64,000 nt of DNA. Origin: Corynebacterium sp. GTDB taxonomy: Bacteria; Actinomycetota; Actinomycetes; Mycobacteriales; Mycobacteriaceae. Both the position numbers and the translations under genes were made by a program. The stretch spans positions 1 through 64,000 of the forward strand of contig NZ_JAUNLS010000007.1 of the NCBI RefSeq assembly GCF_030532325.1, given 5' to 3'. The notes under the pieces are model-generated. The model was not told where the DNA came from. It saw only the letters and a program-made list of their open reading frames with translations, and ran no database searches. Shown piece by piece: positions 34,600-42,167 of the stretch (position 1 is the stretch's first letter; the number at the start of each line of letters is the position of its first letter).

Positions 34600-36057
34600 A
34601 TGAATAGCGGATTCGGTTTTTCTTTCCCCTCCAACGATGACGGCGATGACGATGACAAGAATCGTCGCGATCAGAATCCTTTCGGGGCCTTCGGTTTCGG
34701 GGGCAACGGCGCCGGCAACGGTGGGCTTGGTGACTTGCTGAATCAGTTCGGGCAGATGCTCTCCGGCATGGGTTCCTCCATGAACTCGCCGGAGGGCGCC
34801 GGCCCGGTGAATTATGACCTCGCCAAGCGCATCGCGCTGCAGGAGATCTCGCGCGACAAGGACGTCAGTGCTGACGATTCCAACGCCGTTGCGGAGGCCG
34901 TGCGCCTGGCGGAGCTCTGGCTTGACGACGCCACCTCGCTGCCCACCGCCGGCGGCTCCGTGCGGGCATGGAACTCCGCCCAGTGGCTGGAGGAGACCCT
35001 GCCCATGTGGAAGCGCATGGTCTCCCCTGTGGCCGAGCACATGAACAACGCGCAGCTGGAGTCCCTGCCGGAAGAGGCCCGCGAGATGATGGGCCCGATG
35101 CTGAAGATGATGAACCAGATGTCGGGCATGAGCTTCGGCATGCAGCTGGGCCACGCGTTGGGTGACTTGGCCTCCCAGGCGCTTACCGGCGCGGACTTCG
35201 GGTTGCCGGTCTCCCCCGCTGGAACCACCGCCCTGCTGCCGCACAACATCCACGCCGTGGCCAGCGAGCTGGACGTTCCGGCGCAGGAGATCCTGGTCTA
35301 CGTCGGCGCCCGTGAGGCCGCCCGCCAACGCCTCTTTAGCCACGTGCCGTGGCTGGTGGAGCGCCTGGTCTCCTCCGTGGAGGAGTACGCCATGGGCCTG
35401 GTCATTGATACCTCCCACATCGAGGAGGCCGCCCGCGAGCTCAACCTTGAGTCCGGCGACCCACAGGCCATCCAGGAGGCGATGAGCAAGCTGCAGGGCA
35501 TGGATCTCAGCCCGCGGATCAGCTCCCGCAACGCCGCGGCGGCCTCCCGCCTGGAGACTCTCCTGGCGCTGGTTGAGGGCTGGGTGGAGCACGTGGTCAA
35601 CGAGGCTCTGGGTGAGCGCCTGCCCTCCACCGCGGCGATGAACCGTGCATGGGCGCACCGCCGCTCCACCGGCGGCTCCGCTGAGAAGGCGCTGTCACAG
35701 GTGGTCAGCATTGAGCTCGACGCCCCGAAGGTGGAGGCCGCCGCTGAGCTGTGGCGCCGTGCCACGGTGGCGGTTGGCGCCGATAAGCGCGACGCCGCCT
35801 GGGATCACCCGGATCTGCTGCCCACCGGCGAGCAGCTGGATAACCCGGCCTCCTTCATCGACAGCCTGCTCGACGAGTCCACGGACAGCGGCTTCGAGGA
35901 GGAGTTTGCCAAGCTGGAGGAGATGCTGCGTAACACCGACAGCGACAACACCAACGGCAAGGACAGCGATGAGTCCGACGGCACCAAGGCCGACGGCAAC
36001 GACTCTGAGGACGACAAGAAGGACACGCAGGACGGCGACGAGCAGGAAGAGTCCTAG
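34600..36057 (+). CDS. zinc-dependent metalloprotease-like protein (zincin, DUF2342/Rv3195 type)
   Basis: This 485-aa cytosolic protein has an acidic Asp/Gly-rich N-terminus (FPSNDDGDDDDKNRRDQN), a Gly-rich stretch, then the conserved DUF2342 body: SPVAEHMNNA, GMQLGHALGDLASQALTGADFGLPVSP, VYVGAREAARQRLFSHVPWL and TLLALVEGWVEHVVNEAL. It ends in a Ser/Asp/Lys-rich tail of about 50 residues. Family annotation as a zincin is from known homologues (also called F420 biosynthesis-associated); activity is unproven. TAGATT sits seven bases before ATG at 34600, suggesting leaderless transcription. It is divergent from the PDZ/Lon-like gene. Confidence 0.88.
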   Translation: MNSGFGFSFPSNDDGDDDDKNRRDQNPFGAFGFGGNGAGNGGLGDLLNQFGQMLSGMGSSMNSPEGAGPVNYDLAKRIALQEISRDKDVSADDSNAVAEAVRLAELWLDDATSLPTAGGSVRAWNSAQWLEETLPMWKRMVSPVAEHMNNAQLESLPEEAREMMGPMLKMMNQMSGMSFGMQLGHALGDLASQALTGADFGLPVSPAGTTALLPHNIHAVASELDVPAQEILVYVGAREAARQRLFSHVPWLVERLVSSVEEYAMGLVIDTSHIEEAARELNLESGDPQAIQEAMSKLQGMDLSPRISSRNAAAASRLETLLALVEGWVEHVVNEALGERLPSTAAMNRAWAHRRSTGGSAEKALSQVVSIELDAPKVEAAAELWRRATVAVGADKRDAAWDHPDLLPTGEQLDNPASFIDSLLDESTDSGFEEEFAKLEEMLRNTDSDNTNGKDSDESDGTKADGNDSEDDKKDTQDGDEQEES

Positions 36058-36060
36058 GCG

Positions 36061-36573
36061 CTAGCTCGAGGGCCGCTGGCCAAAGCGCTGGTAGGCCTCG
36101 AGGTAGCCTTTGGCCCGCTCCGCCTTCGGCGCGCGGTCTGCCCACTGCCAGAACTCCGGGCCGTGCCCCGAGATGAACGTGTGGGTGAGCTCGTGGACGA
36201 TCACCGCGTCGAGCACGTAGTCCGGCACGTCCCGCAGCCTATCGCTAATGCGAATATCTCCCGTTGAGGTGGTGCAGCTACCCCAGCGGGAGTTCTGATT
36301 GCTCACCCACCGAATCGAACCGATCCGCGCGCGTGACTCCAACACGCGCTCATTCAGGGCGGCAGCCCGCCGCTCCAAGTCCGCATCCGTGGCCGCCGCC
36401 GAGGTGTGCTTCTTGGCCACCCGGGCCAGCATGTCAGCCACGGCCTTGTCTTCCTCTGCCTGGGACATCCAGGCCGGAATGCGCACCTCCAGGACTCCCT
36501 CCACCATGCGCGCCTGCACGGTGCGCCGCCGCCTGGCGGAGCGAATCACGCGTACCTGGGGAGAGCTCGACAT
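36061..36573 (-). CDS. YgjP-like metallopeptidase (M48/DUF45 family)
   Basis: This 170-aa protein has the zinc motif VIVHELTHTFISGHGPEFW near residue 128 and the upstream SNQNSRWGSCTTSTGDIRIS block characteristic of the YgjP/DUF45 family. It lacks signal or membrane segments, so is cytosolic. It converges with the zincin gene (3 bp between stops) and is divergent from the cyclodehydratase-like gene. Substrate unknown. Confidence 0.92.
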   Translation of the reverse strand: MSSSPQVRVIRSARRRRTVQARMVEGVLEVRIPAWMSQAEEDKAVADMLARVAKKHTSAAATDADLERRAAALNERVLESRARIGSIRWVSNQNSRWGSCTTSTGDIRISDRLRDVPDYVLDAVIVHELTHTFISGHGPEFWQWADRAPKAERAKGYLEAYQRFGQRPSS

Positions 36574-36638
36574 GACAAAGGATCCTACCTGTGCTGCAAT
36601 GGTGGCACTGCCTCAGGGGAGACATCACCACGGGGGAA

Positions 36639-36661
36639 GGGCATGGTGAAGAGCCATGCCC
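36639..36661 (+). repeat. small hairpin in the leader of the cyclodehydratase-like gene
   Basis: Perfect 8-bp arms GGGCATGG / CCATGCCC with a 7-nt loop end 20 bp before the start codon. It could affect translation initiation; no T tail follows, so it is not a terminator. Confidence 0.4.
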
Positions 36662-36681
36662 GGGGATAGCAGGGGGAAGCC

Positions 36682-37509
36682 ATGAACACACCGCTTTACG
36701 CGCTCTCACCCTACAGCGCGCTGTACCAGCGCGAGGAGGGCGTACTCCAGTGCGGCATGGATGCCACTCGCGTCGGCGTCATCGAGGGCAGGCCCGGACT
36801 CGCCGCGGCGCTCAACGCGGTGCGCACGCCGCTGACCAGGCAGGAGATCGAGGCGCGCCTCCAGCGCGCCGGCATTGGGGTGGAGGCCGCGCGCAGCATC
36901 GTTGATGATCTCATCCACTACAACGTGCTCTGGCCTGCGGGCAAGCGCGCCTCCGTTGTGGTGATCGGCACCTCCCCTTTGGCACAGATTCTGCGGCATG
37001 TCCTGCGTGAAGATGGTTTTAACGTGCGCGGCCCGTTGGGGCACGAAGAGGAGAAGGCCTACCTGGCCAGTGTGGCGGGCCACTTCCCCATCGTTACCGT
37101 CGACGCCTTCGCGCGCGCCGTGGAGCTGGCCGAGGTCCTCCGCGGGCGCGGAGCCACCGTGCTGCCGGTTGCTGTGCTCGACTCGCGTGGGGTGGTAGGC
37201 CCGCTGCTGGACGCTGGCCGCGGCCCCTGCCCGCTGTGCGTTCACCTTCACCGCATCGATGCCGACGAGCACTGGCACACGGTCACTGAGCGGGTAGCCG
37301 AGCACCCGGCGCCTGGCGATGACATCGTGCGCACCGCCGTGGCCATGCGCGCCGTGGCCACTCTGCGCAGGTTGGTGGGCCGGCCCAGCCCGCCCGGCGC
37401 ACCGCAGCACAAGCCCCTGGCCGGGGAGCTCGTCGAGGTGGATCTGTACGGCCACAACCAGCAGCGCTACGTCATGGAGCACCCGTGCTGCCCGCACTGC
37501 AGGTTCTAA
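36682..37509 (+). CDS. cyclodehydratase/ThiF-like protein (Rv3196 type)
   Basis: This 275-aa protein resembles the TOMM cyclodehydratase E1-like (ocin-ThiF-like) family: a winged-helix-like leader-binding N-terminus (about residues 20-80), a Rossmann-like middle beginning ASVVVIGTSPLAQIL, and zinc-binding CPLC near residue 181 and CPHC at the extreme C-terminus. It is the Rv3196 counterpart and sits between the zincin and uvrD2 as in mycobacteria. No YcaO partner or precursor peptide is near, so it probably does not make a RiPP here. ATG at 36682 follows GGGGGAAG. Its 3' end (last seven codons plus stop) is duplicated at 39354 and bounds an islet. Confidence 0.8.
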   Translation: MNTPLYALSPYSALYQREEGVLQCGMDATRVGVIEGRPGLAAALNAVRTPLTRQEIEARLQRAGIGVEAARSIVDDLIHYNVLWPAGKRASVVVIGTSPLAQILRHVLREDGFNVRGPLGHEEEKAYLASVAGHFPIVTVDAFARAVELAEVLRGRGATVLPVAVLDSRGVVGPLLDAGRGPCPLCVHLHRIDADEHWHTVTERVAEHPAPGDDIVRTAVAMRAVATLRRLVGRPSPPGAPQHKPLAGELVEVDLYGHNQQRYVMEHPCCPHCRF

Positions 37510-37512
37510 CCG
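37487..37512 (+). repeat. islet left direct repeat
   Basis: GCTGCCCGCACTGCAGGTTC-TA-A-CCG matches 39354-39379 at 25 of 26 positions (A/G at 37509). It includes the last codons and stop of the cyclodehydratase-like gene. The two copies define an islet of about 1.84 kb. Confidence 0.9.
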
Positions 37513-38204
37513 TTCAGTGTTTTATCCAGAAACATCGTGAACCCGGAGCCCAGATAGCTTTTGGACTGCATCTAGCTTTGGCTTAGTCCCGCCTTTGCGA
37601 TGGGCATAGGCGCGAAAACCGGGGATTTAATCGGCCTGAAACCGCCGTTGTCGATCAATATCCGATAGAAATTATGGAGTTGCCCGCGCTGTGGGTACGG
37701 TACGTTCGATGTGACCATGCCCTTTAATCGTGCAGGAATGTTGAGCCCACACATACTATCGAAATGCAATCGCGAAATGCAATTGCCGGACCACAAAGCT
37801 TGATGACATGATCGCCTCGTTGAATGCTGGGAGCATGACGGTGCGCGATATCCAACACCCCCTTGCACCCACCTTGAGGGCGGAAATTCTGGATACCATC
37901 AGCACAATTACCATTACTGTGCTAGAAGCGCAATTTTATTGCCACACATTGCCGCCGACGATGGTCTGGCACAACCGGCCTATACGGTTACACAATTAGC
38001 TGATCTCAGAAATCTGTACCTGGTTAAGCCCATCAGCATTGCGATTACACTAGAAAAGTACTTCAAAAAGGTTGCCAGAACCGTTAAATAAGTCTACACT
38101 TATACGGTGCCGCCATTAGAAGATCAGTGGATCTATTTCGAATATCTGAAATCTATAGGCGACGCCCATCCAGTCAGCTATTTTTTATTTTCCACGGAGG
38201 GAAA
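37513..38204 (+). mobile_element. islet left part with IS256-family transposase remnant
   Basis: This 690-bp A+T-rich stretch has no intact gene. On the plus strand from about 37699 a frame reads GTFDVTMPFNRAGMLSP, stops at 37802, and after a frameshift a second (ATG at 37808) reads MIASLNAGSMTVRDIQHPLA and EILDTISTITITVLEAQ. This corresponds to the IS256 family (mutator) transposase region SLYAGGMTVRDIQHHL...DTIS-ITDAVLEEV. Similarity ends near 37935. The remainder to 38204 holds TATACGGT twice (near 37980 and 38101) and a short open stretch, plus the promoter and GGAGGG site of the next gene. Confidence 0.6.
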
Positions 38205-39041
38205 ATGAAGTTCTCTTTCCCACGCAAGTCTGTAGTTTTGCTTTCGACATTAGCCCTAGCCAGCAGCGGGGCATCCCCCGCATCCGCAGAGGATAACGAT
38301 TCAATTTCAATCCAAACAGTACAACAGATTGTCGACCAAAATACGCTATCTCCAGCAACTGCCGCCGGCCATAAATGGGTAAATACCAATCATAACATAA
38401 ATGTTCAGAAAATAGGTGAAGAGCGGTACGTAAATCAGATCGTTTCTGAACAAGGGGAAATATCCACTACTTCTGGCGAATAACTCGCTCAAGTGATTGA
38501 CAGAGTGGATGGAAAACAAATTGTCACAATTTCCCCTGGTGAGAGTGAACAAGAGTTTCGATTCGACTTTGGCGGGAAATTCTTAGAAGAAAAAGAAGGT
38601 TACATCCTCGTGCGTAATGAACAATTTGAGGATCCATATCAAATAATCGATCCGGCGTGGGCAGAAGACATAAATGGGAACAAGATAGAAACTCGATATG
38701 AAATCGAGGGAGACACTCTGGTTCAGCACATTAACGCAAGCATAACGGGCGATTTGATCGTTGCAGATCCCTATATTCGTGACGTTTATGGGTGGGGGAA
38801 GAAAATTGGTCAAGAATTGGTCTTTAGCAAAGATGAAACAAGTCTTGCAGCCATAGGAACATCTTACTGTGCCGGAAAAATCCGAGGAGCAGGTCTGGTC
38901 TCGTGGATTGCCAAGGGGGCATGCGCGGGTGCAGCTGCTGTAGCTGCACACGCAACTAACACCGGCCGATGCCTTGCAATTCGAGCTCTAGGCGGAAAAT
39001 ACACCCCGAATATCGTATTCCCCTACGCAACTCGGTGCTAG
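38205..39041 (+). pseudogene. secreted protein with 4-Cys hydrophobic C-terminus, interrupted by an in-frame TAA
   Basis: ATG at 38205 follows GGAGGG and begins a clear signal peptide (MKFSFPRKSVVLLSTLALAS, cleavage near SPASA-E). After 92 codons an in-frame TAA (38481) interrupts it, and the same frame resumes at once for 186 codons to 39041. Without the stop the product is about 278 aa. The C-terminal ~60 residues are Gly/Ala-rich and hydrophobic with four Cys (TSYCAG, KGACAG, TGRCLA, ending ATRC), enough for two disulfides. The middle ends IVADPYIRDVYGWGKK before this region. Layout (signal, acidic pro-region, compact hydrophobic Cys-containing tail) resembles a secreted bacteriocin-like precursor. 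Base composition is much richer in A+T than neighbours. No named family was recognised. Confidence 0.6.
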
Positions 39042-39069
39042 AAAAAGAATTCTTCACTAAGGGGTAGAT

Positions 39070-39333
39070 ATGGGAATCGGCTCGGTTCTTACTCAAGTCG
39101 GAATTATTTCAATCGTTTGGAGTGCCTTATTCTTCCGTAGAAGAACTACTTCCAGGTGGGTTTTTACTGCTGCAGTTTTAAGCACTTGCTTGGCCGCACT
39201 CTTAGTATCGTCTGCATTTTTTAACCTTTCTGATGAGGCGGTCGAGGTTTTGTCTTTAGCAAACGTATTCTTGAATATGTTCATCCTGTTGGCGATCGGA
39301 CAGTCCAAAGATCGGCCCAATCCTAAGGGGTAG
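39070..39333 (+). CDS. small three-helix membrane protein, possible partner/immunity protein
   Basis: This 87-aa protein has three predicted membrane helices (GIISIVWSALFF, VFTAAVLSTCLAALLVSSAFF, LANVFLNMFILLAI) with a basic loop RRRTTSR between the first two, and a short charged tail. ATG at 39070 follows AAGGGG. It starts 28 bp after the interrupted secreted-protein gene in the same A+T-rich islet, so the two were probably co-expressed. A small polytopic partner behind a secreted hydrophobic peptide suggests immunity or export help; this is inference. Confidence 0.65.
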   Translation: MGIGSVLTQVGIISIVWSALFFRRRTTSRWVFTAAVLSTCLAALLVSSAFFNLSDEAVEVLSLANVFLNMFILLAIGQSKDRPNPKG

Positions 39334-39353
39334 TTTTATTAGCGGATATCCCC

Positions 39354-39379
39354 GCTGCCCGCACTGCAGGTTCTAGCCG
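39354..39379 (+). repeat. islet right direct repeat
   Basis: Copy of 37487-37512 (25/26). It matches the codons for the C-terminal CPHCRF and stop TAG of the cyclodehydratase-like gene and is followed by the sequence that presumably lay downstream before the islet arrived. Confidence 0.9.
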
Positions 39380-39400
39380 CACGGTCGCCACGGCGCGGCC

Positions 39401-41455
39401 CTAGCCGCGCAGTGAGGCAATGATGCTGAGCACCTCCGCGCCGTAGCGCTCCAGCTTGGAGGGGCCCACGCCGGAGATGCTGAGCAGCTCGGCCTCGTCA
39501 GCAGGCAGCTCCTCGGAGATGGCCCGCAGGGTCGCATCAGAAAAGACCACGTAGGCCGGTACCTGCGAGTCGCGGGCCACGTGGGCACGCCAGGCGCGCA
39601 GAGCCTCGAAGACCTCCTCATCGCCCTCGTACTCGCAGTACTCGTGGCGGCCCAGGACTTTCTCCGCGGGGCTCAGCAGCTCACCGGAGCACACGCGGCA
39701 GCGGCGCTGCCGGTACTTCCGCCCGGAGCCGGGGGTCTGCTCGATGCCGGGCACGAGGCCGTCGACGAAGCGGGTGCGCTCACGCGAGGGGCGCGAGCCG
39801 GTGGTCTTGGCCAAAGCCCAGGACAGCGCCAGGTGCTCGCGGGCGCGGGTGATGCCCACGTAAAACAGGCGGCGCTCCTCCTCGATGTGCTCGTCGCCGG
39901 CCTTGATGGCGTAGTTGATGGGCAGCAGCTTCTCCGTGAGGCCCACGAGGAAGACCGCGTCCCACTCCAGGCCCTTGGCCGCGTGGATGGTAGCCAGGGT
40001 AACCCCCTCCATGGTGGGGTTCTGCTTGTTATCGGAGCGGCGCTTGAGCTCGCCGAGCACGCCGGCTAAGTCGATGCCCTCGTGGTCGCGCACGATCTGC
40101 TCGATGAGCCCCACCAGCGCGTTGAGGGACTGCCAGCGCTCACGCGCCTGCGCGCCCTGCGGTTCGGTGGCGCTGAGCCCCAGCTCCACAAAAGCAGCGC
40201 GCGCAATGGCCACGGGATCATCCGGCAGATCCTCGCGGCGCGTGGCGGCAATGAGCACGCGGATGGCCTCCAGAATCTCCGGGCGGCGGAAGAAGCCCTC
40301 GCCGCCGCGGACTTGGTAGACCACGCCGGCGTCGGCAAGCGCCTGCTCAAAGTGCTCGGACTGGGCGTTGATGCGGTAGAGGATAGCAATCTCGGAGGCC
40401 TTCACGCCCTGGTTGAGCAGGGTGAGCACCTGCCCGGCCACCTCCTTGGCCTCGATCTCCTCGGACTCGTAGGCGTGGAAGGTGGGCTCCGGGCCGGGCT
40501 CGCGCATGCCCTGCAGCTCCAGGCGAGTGCCTGCAGCCCGGCCCTTGGCTTTGCCAATTACCTTGTTGGCCAGGTCCGTGACCTGCGGGGTGGAGCGGTA
40601 GTCACGCTGCAGCTTGATGAAGGTGGCGTGCGGGTAGGTGCGGGAGAAATCCAGCAGGTAGGACGGGGAGGCGCCGTTGAAGGAGTAAATGGTCTGGTTG
40701 GCATCACCCACCACGGTGAGATCATCGCGCTCCCCCAGCCAGGCGTTGAGCACCCGCTGCTGCAGCGGGGTAACATCCTGGTACTCGTCCACCACGAAGG
40801 TGCGGTACTGCTCGCGGAAAACCTCCGCGATGGCGGGGACATTTTCGATAGCACCGGCGATGTGCATGAGCAGATCGTCGAAGTCCAGATACATCATGTC
40901 CGGGGTGGACTTCATGGACTCGTAGCGGCGGAAGACCTCCGCCACCTTGGCGGGATCCGCCGGTGCCTCGCGCTGGATGGCGGCGATCTTCTCCGGGTAG
41001 CCATCCGGGCTGACCAGGGAGGACTTGGCCCACTCGATCTCGGAGAGGAAATCCCGGATGGTGTCCTTGGAATTATCCAGGCCCAAGGAACGCACCGCGC
41101 GGGCCACCAGGGAGAACTTGTTATCCATCAGCTGCCAGGGCAGATCCCCGGCCACCTGCGGCCAGAAGTAGCGCAGCTGGCGCAGCGCCGCGGCGTGAAA
41201 GGTCTGGGCCTGCACCCCGCCCACCCCCATGTGGGCCAGGCGGTCACGCATCTCACCGGCGGCGCGGTTGGTGAAGGTCACCGCGAGTACGCGCTGCGGG
41301 CTGACAAAGCCCTGGTCCACCATGTGAGCGATGCGATAGGTGATCGTGCGTGTCTTACCCGTACCCGCGCCCGCCAGGATGCACACCGGGCCGCGGGGCG
41401 CGGTGGCGGCAGCGAGCTGGTCTTCATCCAGCAGGGACAAATCGGGCCTAAGCAC
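39401..41455 (-). CDS. uvrD2: ATP-dependent DNA helicase UvrD2
   Basis: This 684-aa SF1A helicase has Walker A ILAGAGTGKTRTITYRIA near residue 27, motif II FVVDEYQDVTPLQQRVL near 220, motif VI YVGITRAREHLALSWA near 540. A four-Cys zinc element (CRVCSGE...CEYE) and a C-terminal HRDC domain (LRAWRAHVARDSQVPAYVVF ... ISGVGPSKLERYG) identify UvrD2 rather than UvrD1 or PcrA. It unwinds DNA 3' to 5' in repair. GTG at 41455 overlaps the end of the NudC-like gene, giving one co-directional cluster with nudC-like, channel and adnBA. Confidence 0.95.
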   Translation of the reverse strand: MLRPDLSLLDEDQLAAATAPRGPVCILAGAGTGKTRTITYRIAHMVDQGFVSPQRVLAVTFTNRAAGEMRDRLAHMGVGGVQAQTFHAAALRQLRYFWPQVAGDLPWQLMDNKFSLVARAVRSLGLDNSKDTIRDFLSEIEWAKSSLVSPDGYPEKIAAIQREAPADPAKVAEVFRRYESMKSTPDMMYLDFDDLLMHIAGAIENVPAIAEVFREQYRTFVVDEYQDVTPLQQRVLNAWLGERDDLTVVGDANQTIYSFNGASPSYLLDFSRTYPHATFIKLQRDYRSTPQVTDLANKVIGKAKGRAAGTRLELQGMREPGPEPTFHAYESEEIEAKEVAGQVLTLLNQGVKASEIAILYRINAQSEHFEQALADAGVVYQVRGGEGFFRRPEILEAIRVLIAATRREDLPDDPVAIARAAFVELGLSATEPQGAQARERWQSLNALVGLIEQIVRDHEGIDLAGVLGELKRRSDNKQNPTMEGVTLATIHAAKGLEWDAVFLVGLTEKLLPINYAIKAGDEHIEEERRLFYVGITRAREHLALSWALAKTTGSRPSRERTRFVDGLVPGIEQTPGSGRKYRQRRCRVCSGELLSPAEKVLGRHEYCEYEGDEEVFEALRAWRAHVARDSQVPAYVVFSDATLRAISEELPADEAELLSISGVGPSKLERYGAEVLSIIASLRG

Positions 41456-42167
41456 CGTGATACCACTCCATAATCATCGTGTGAGCAATCGTGCCCTTAC
41501 GGGCAATGGGGAAACCGGGAAGCTCCTCGCGGCTAAGCCACCGCGACTCCGCCAGTTCCCCGTCAGTATCGCAGACGGGCTCGACATCCTCGGTGAGCGC
41601 GCGAAAGCCCACCATAAGGGAGCCGCTCGGCGGCCACGGCTGCGAGCCCCAATAGGAGATATTGCGCACGCGGCGGCCGGTTTCCTCCAGCACCTCCCGA
41701 GCGAAGGCTTCCTCCAGGGTCTCGCCCGGATCAACGTAGCCCGCGATGAGCGAATAGTAGCCGCGGCGGCGCCGGTTGGCCCCCAGCAGGATGCGCTCCT
41801 GGCCAGCCAGCTCCACCAGGCCAATCACCGCGGGATCAAGGCGCGGGAATACCATGCGGCGCTCGTCGGCAGGATCGCGCCCCACGATGCCCGGCGGGGC
41901 GTAGTCCAGCTCACGGCCGGTGCGCGGGTCAAAGCGGGTCTCCCGGCGGTTGCGCACCAGGTGGATGGCCTTGAGGATGAGCGGCTGGCCGGCGAAGAAG
42001 GTGGCGTCACGCAGGGTGCCCAGCGCGGAGGCGGCGGCCTCTTCCATGAGCACCGCGGTGAACTCGCCTACGCGGACCTGGAGGGAGGATGGGGCGTTGG
42101 TGACAAGCACGGCGGCGCCCGCCGCGTCGACGGGCACCCGCCCGCTCTCAGTGACGGGCAGGAACAT
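41448..42167 (-). CDS. NudC-like NAD+ diphosphatase without zinc ribbon
   Basis: This 239-aa Nudix hydrolase has the box GYVDPGETLEEAFAREVLEE at about residues 142-161 and the preceding NRRRRGYYSLIA strand. NudC cleaves NAD(H) or removes NAD caps from RNA. Synteny (between uvrD2 and the potassium channel) matches mycobacterial nudC. Two departures: the four zinc-binding Cys between the N-terminal and Nudix domains are missing (NRRETRFDPRTGRELDYAPP instead), and the NudC signature SQPWPFP-x-S reads SQPWPPSGS. Activity on NAD is therefore less certain; another nucleotide could be the substrate. It overlaps uvrD2 by eight bases. Confidence 0.82.
   Translation of the reverse strand: MFLPVTESGRVPVDAAGAAVLVTNAPSSLQVRVGEFTAVLMEEAAASALGTLRDATFFAGQPLILKAIHLVRNRRETRFDPRTGRELDYAPPGIVGRDPADERRMVFPRLDPAVIGLVELAGQERILLGANRRRRGYYSLIAGYVDPGETLEEAFAREVLEETGRRVRNISYWGSQPWPPSGSLMVGFRALTEDVEPVCDTDGELAESRWLSREELPGFPIARKGTIAHTMIMEWYHGA

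Noticed and set aside
37572-37868. 98-codon minus-strand frame in the islet
   Set aside because: It lies opposite the IS256-like fragments and shows no recognisable motif or ribosome site.
36682-39333. A thiazole/oxazole-modified peptide cluster made of the cyclodehydratase-like gene and the secreted peptide of the islet
   Set aside because: The cyclodehydratase-like gene belongs to a conserved actinobacterial block and the islet arrived later through the repeats. The secreted protein has a Sec signal, not a RiPP leader, and no YcaO gene is present.
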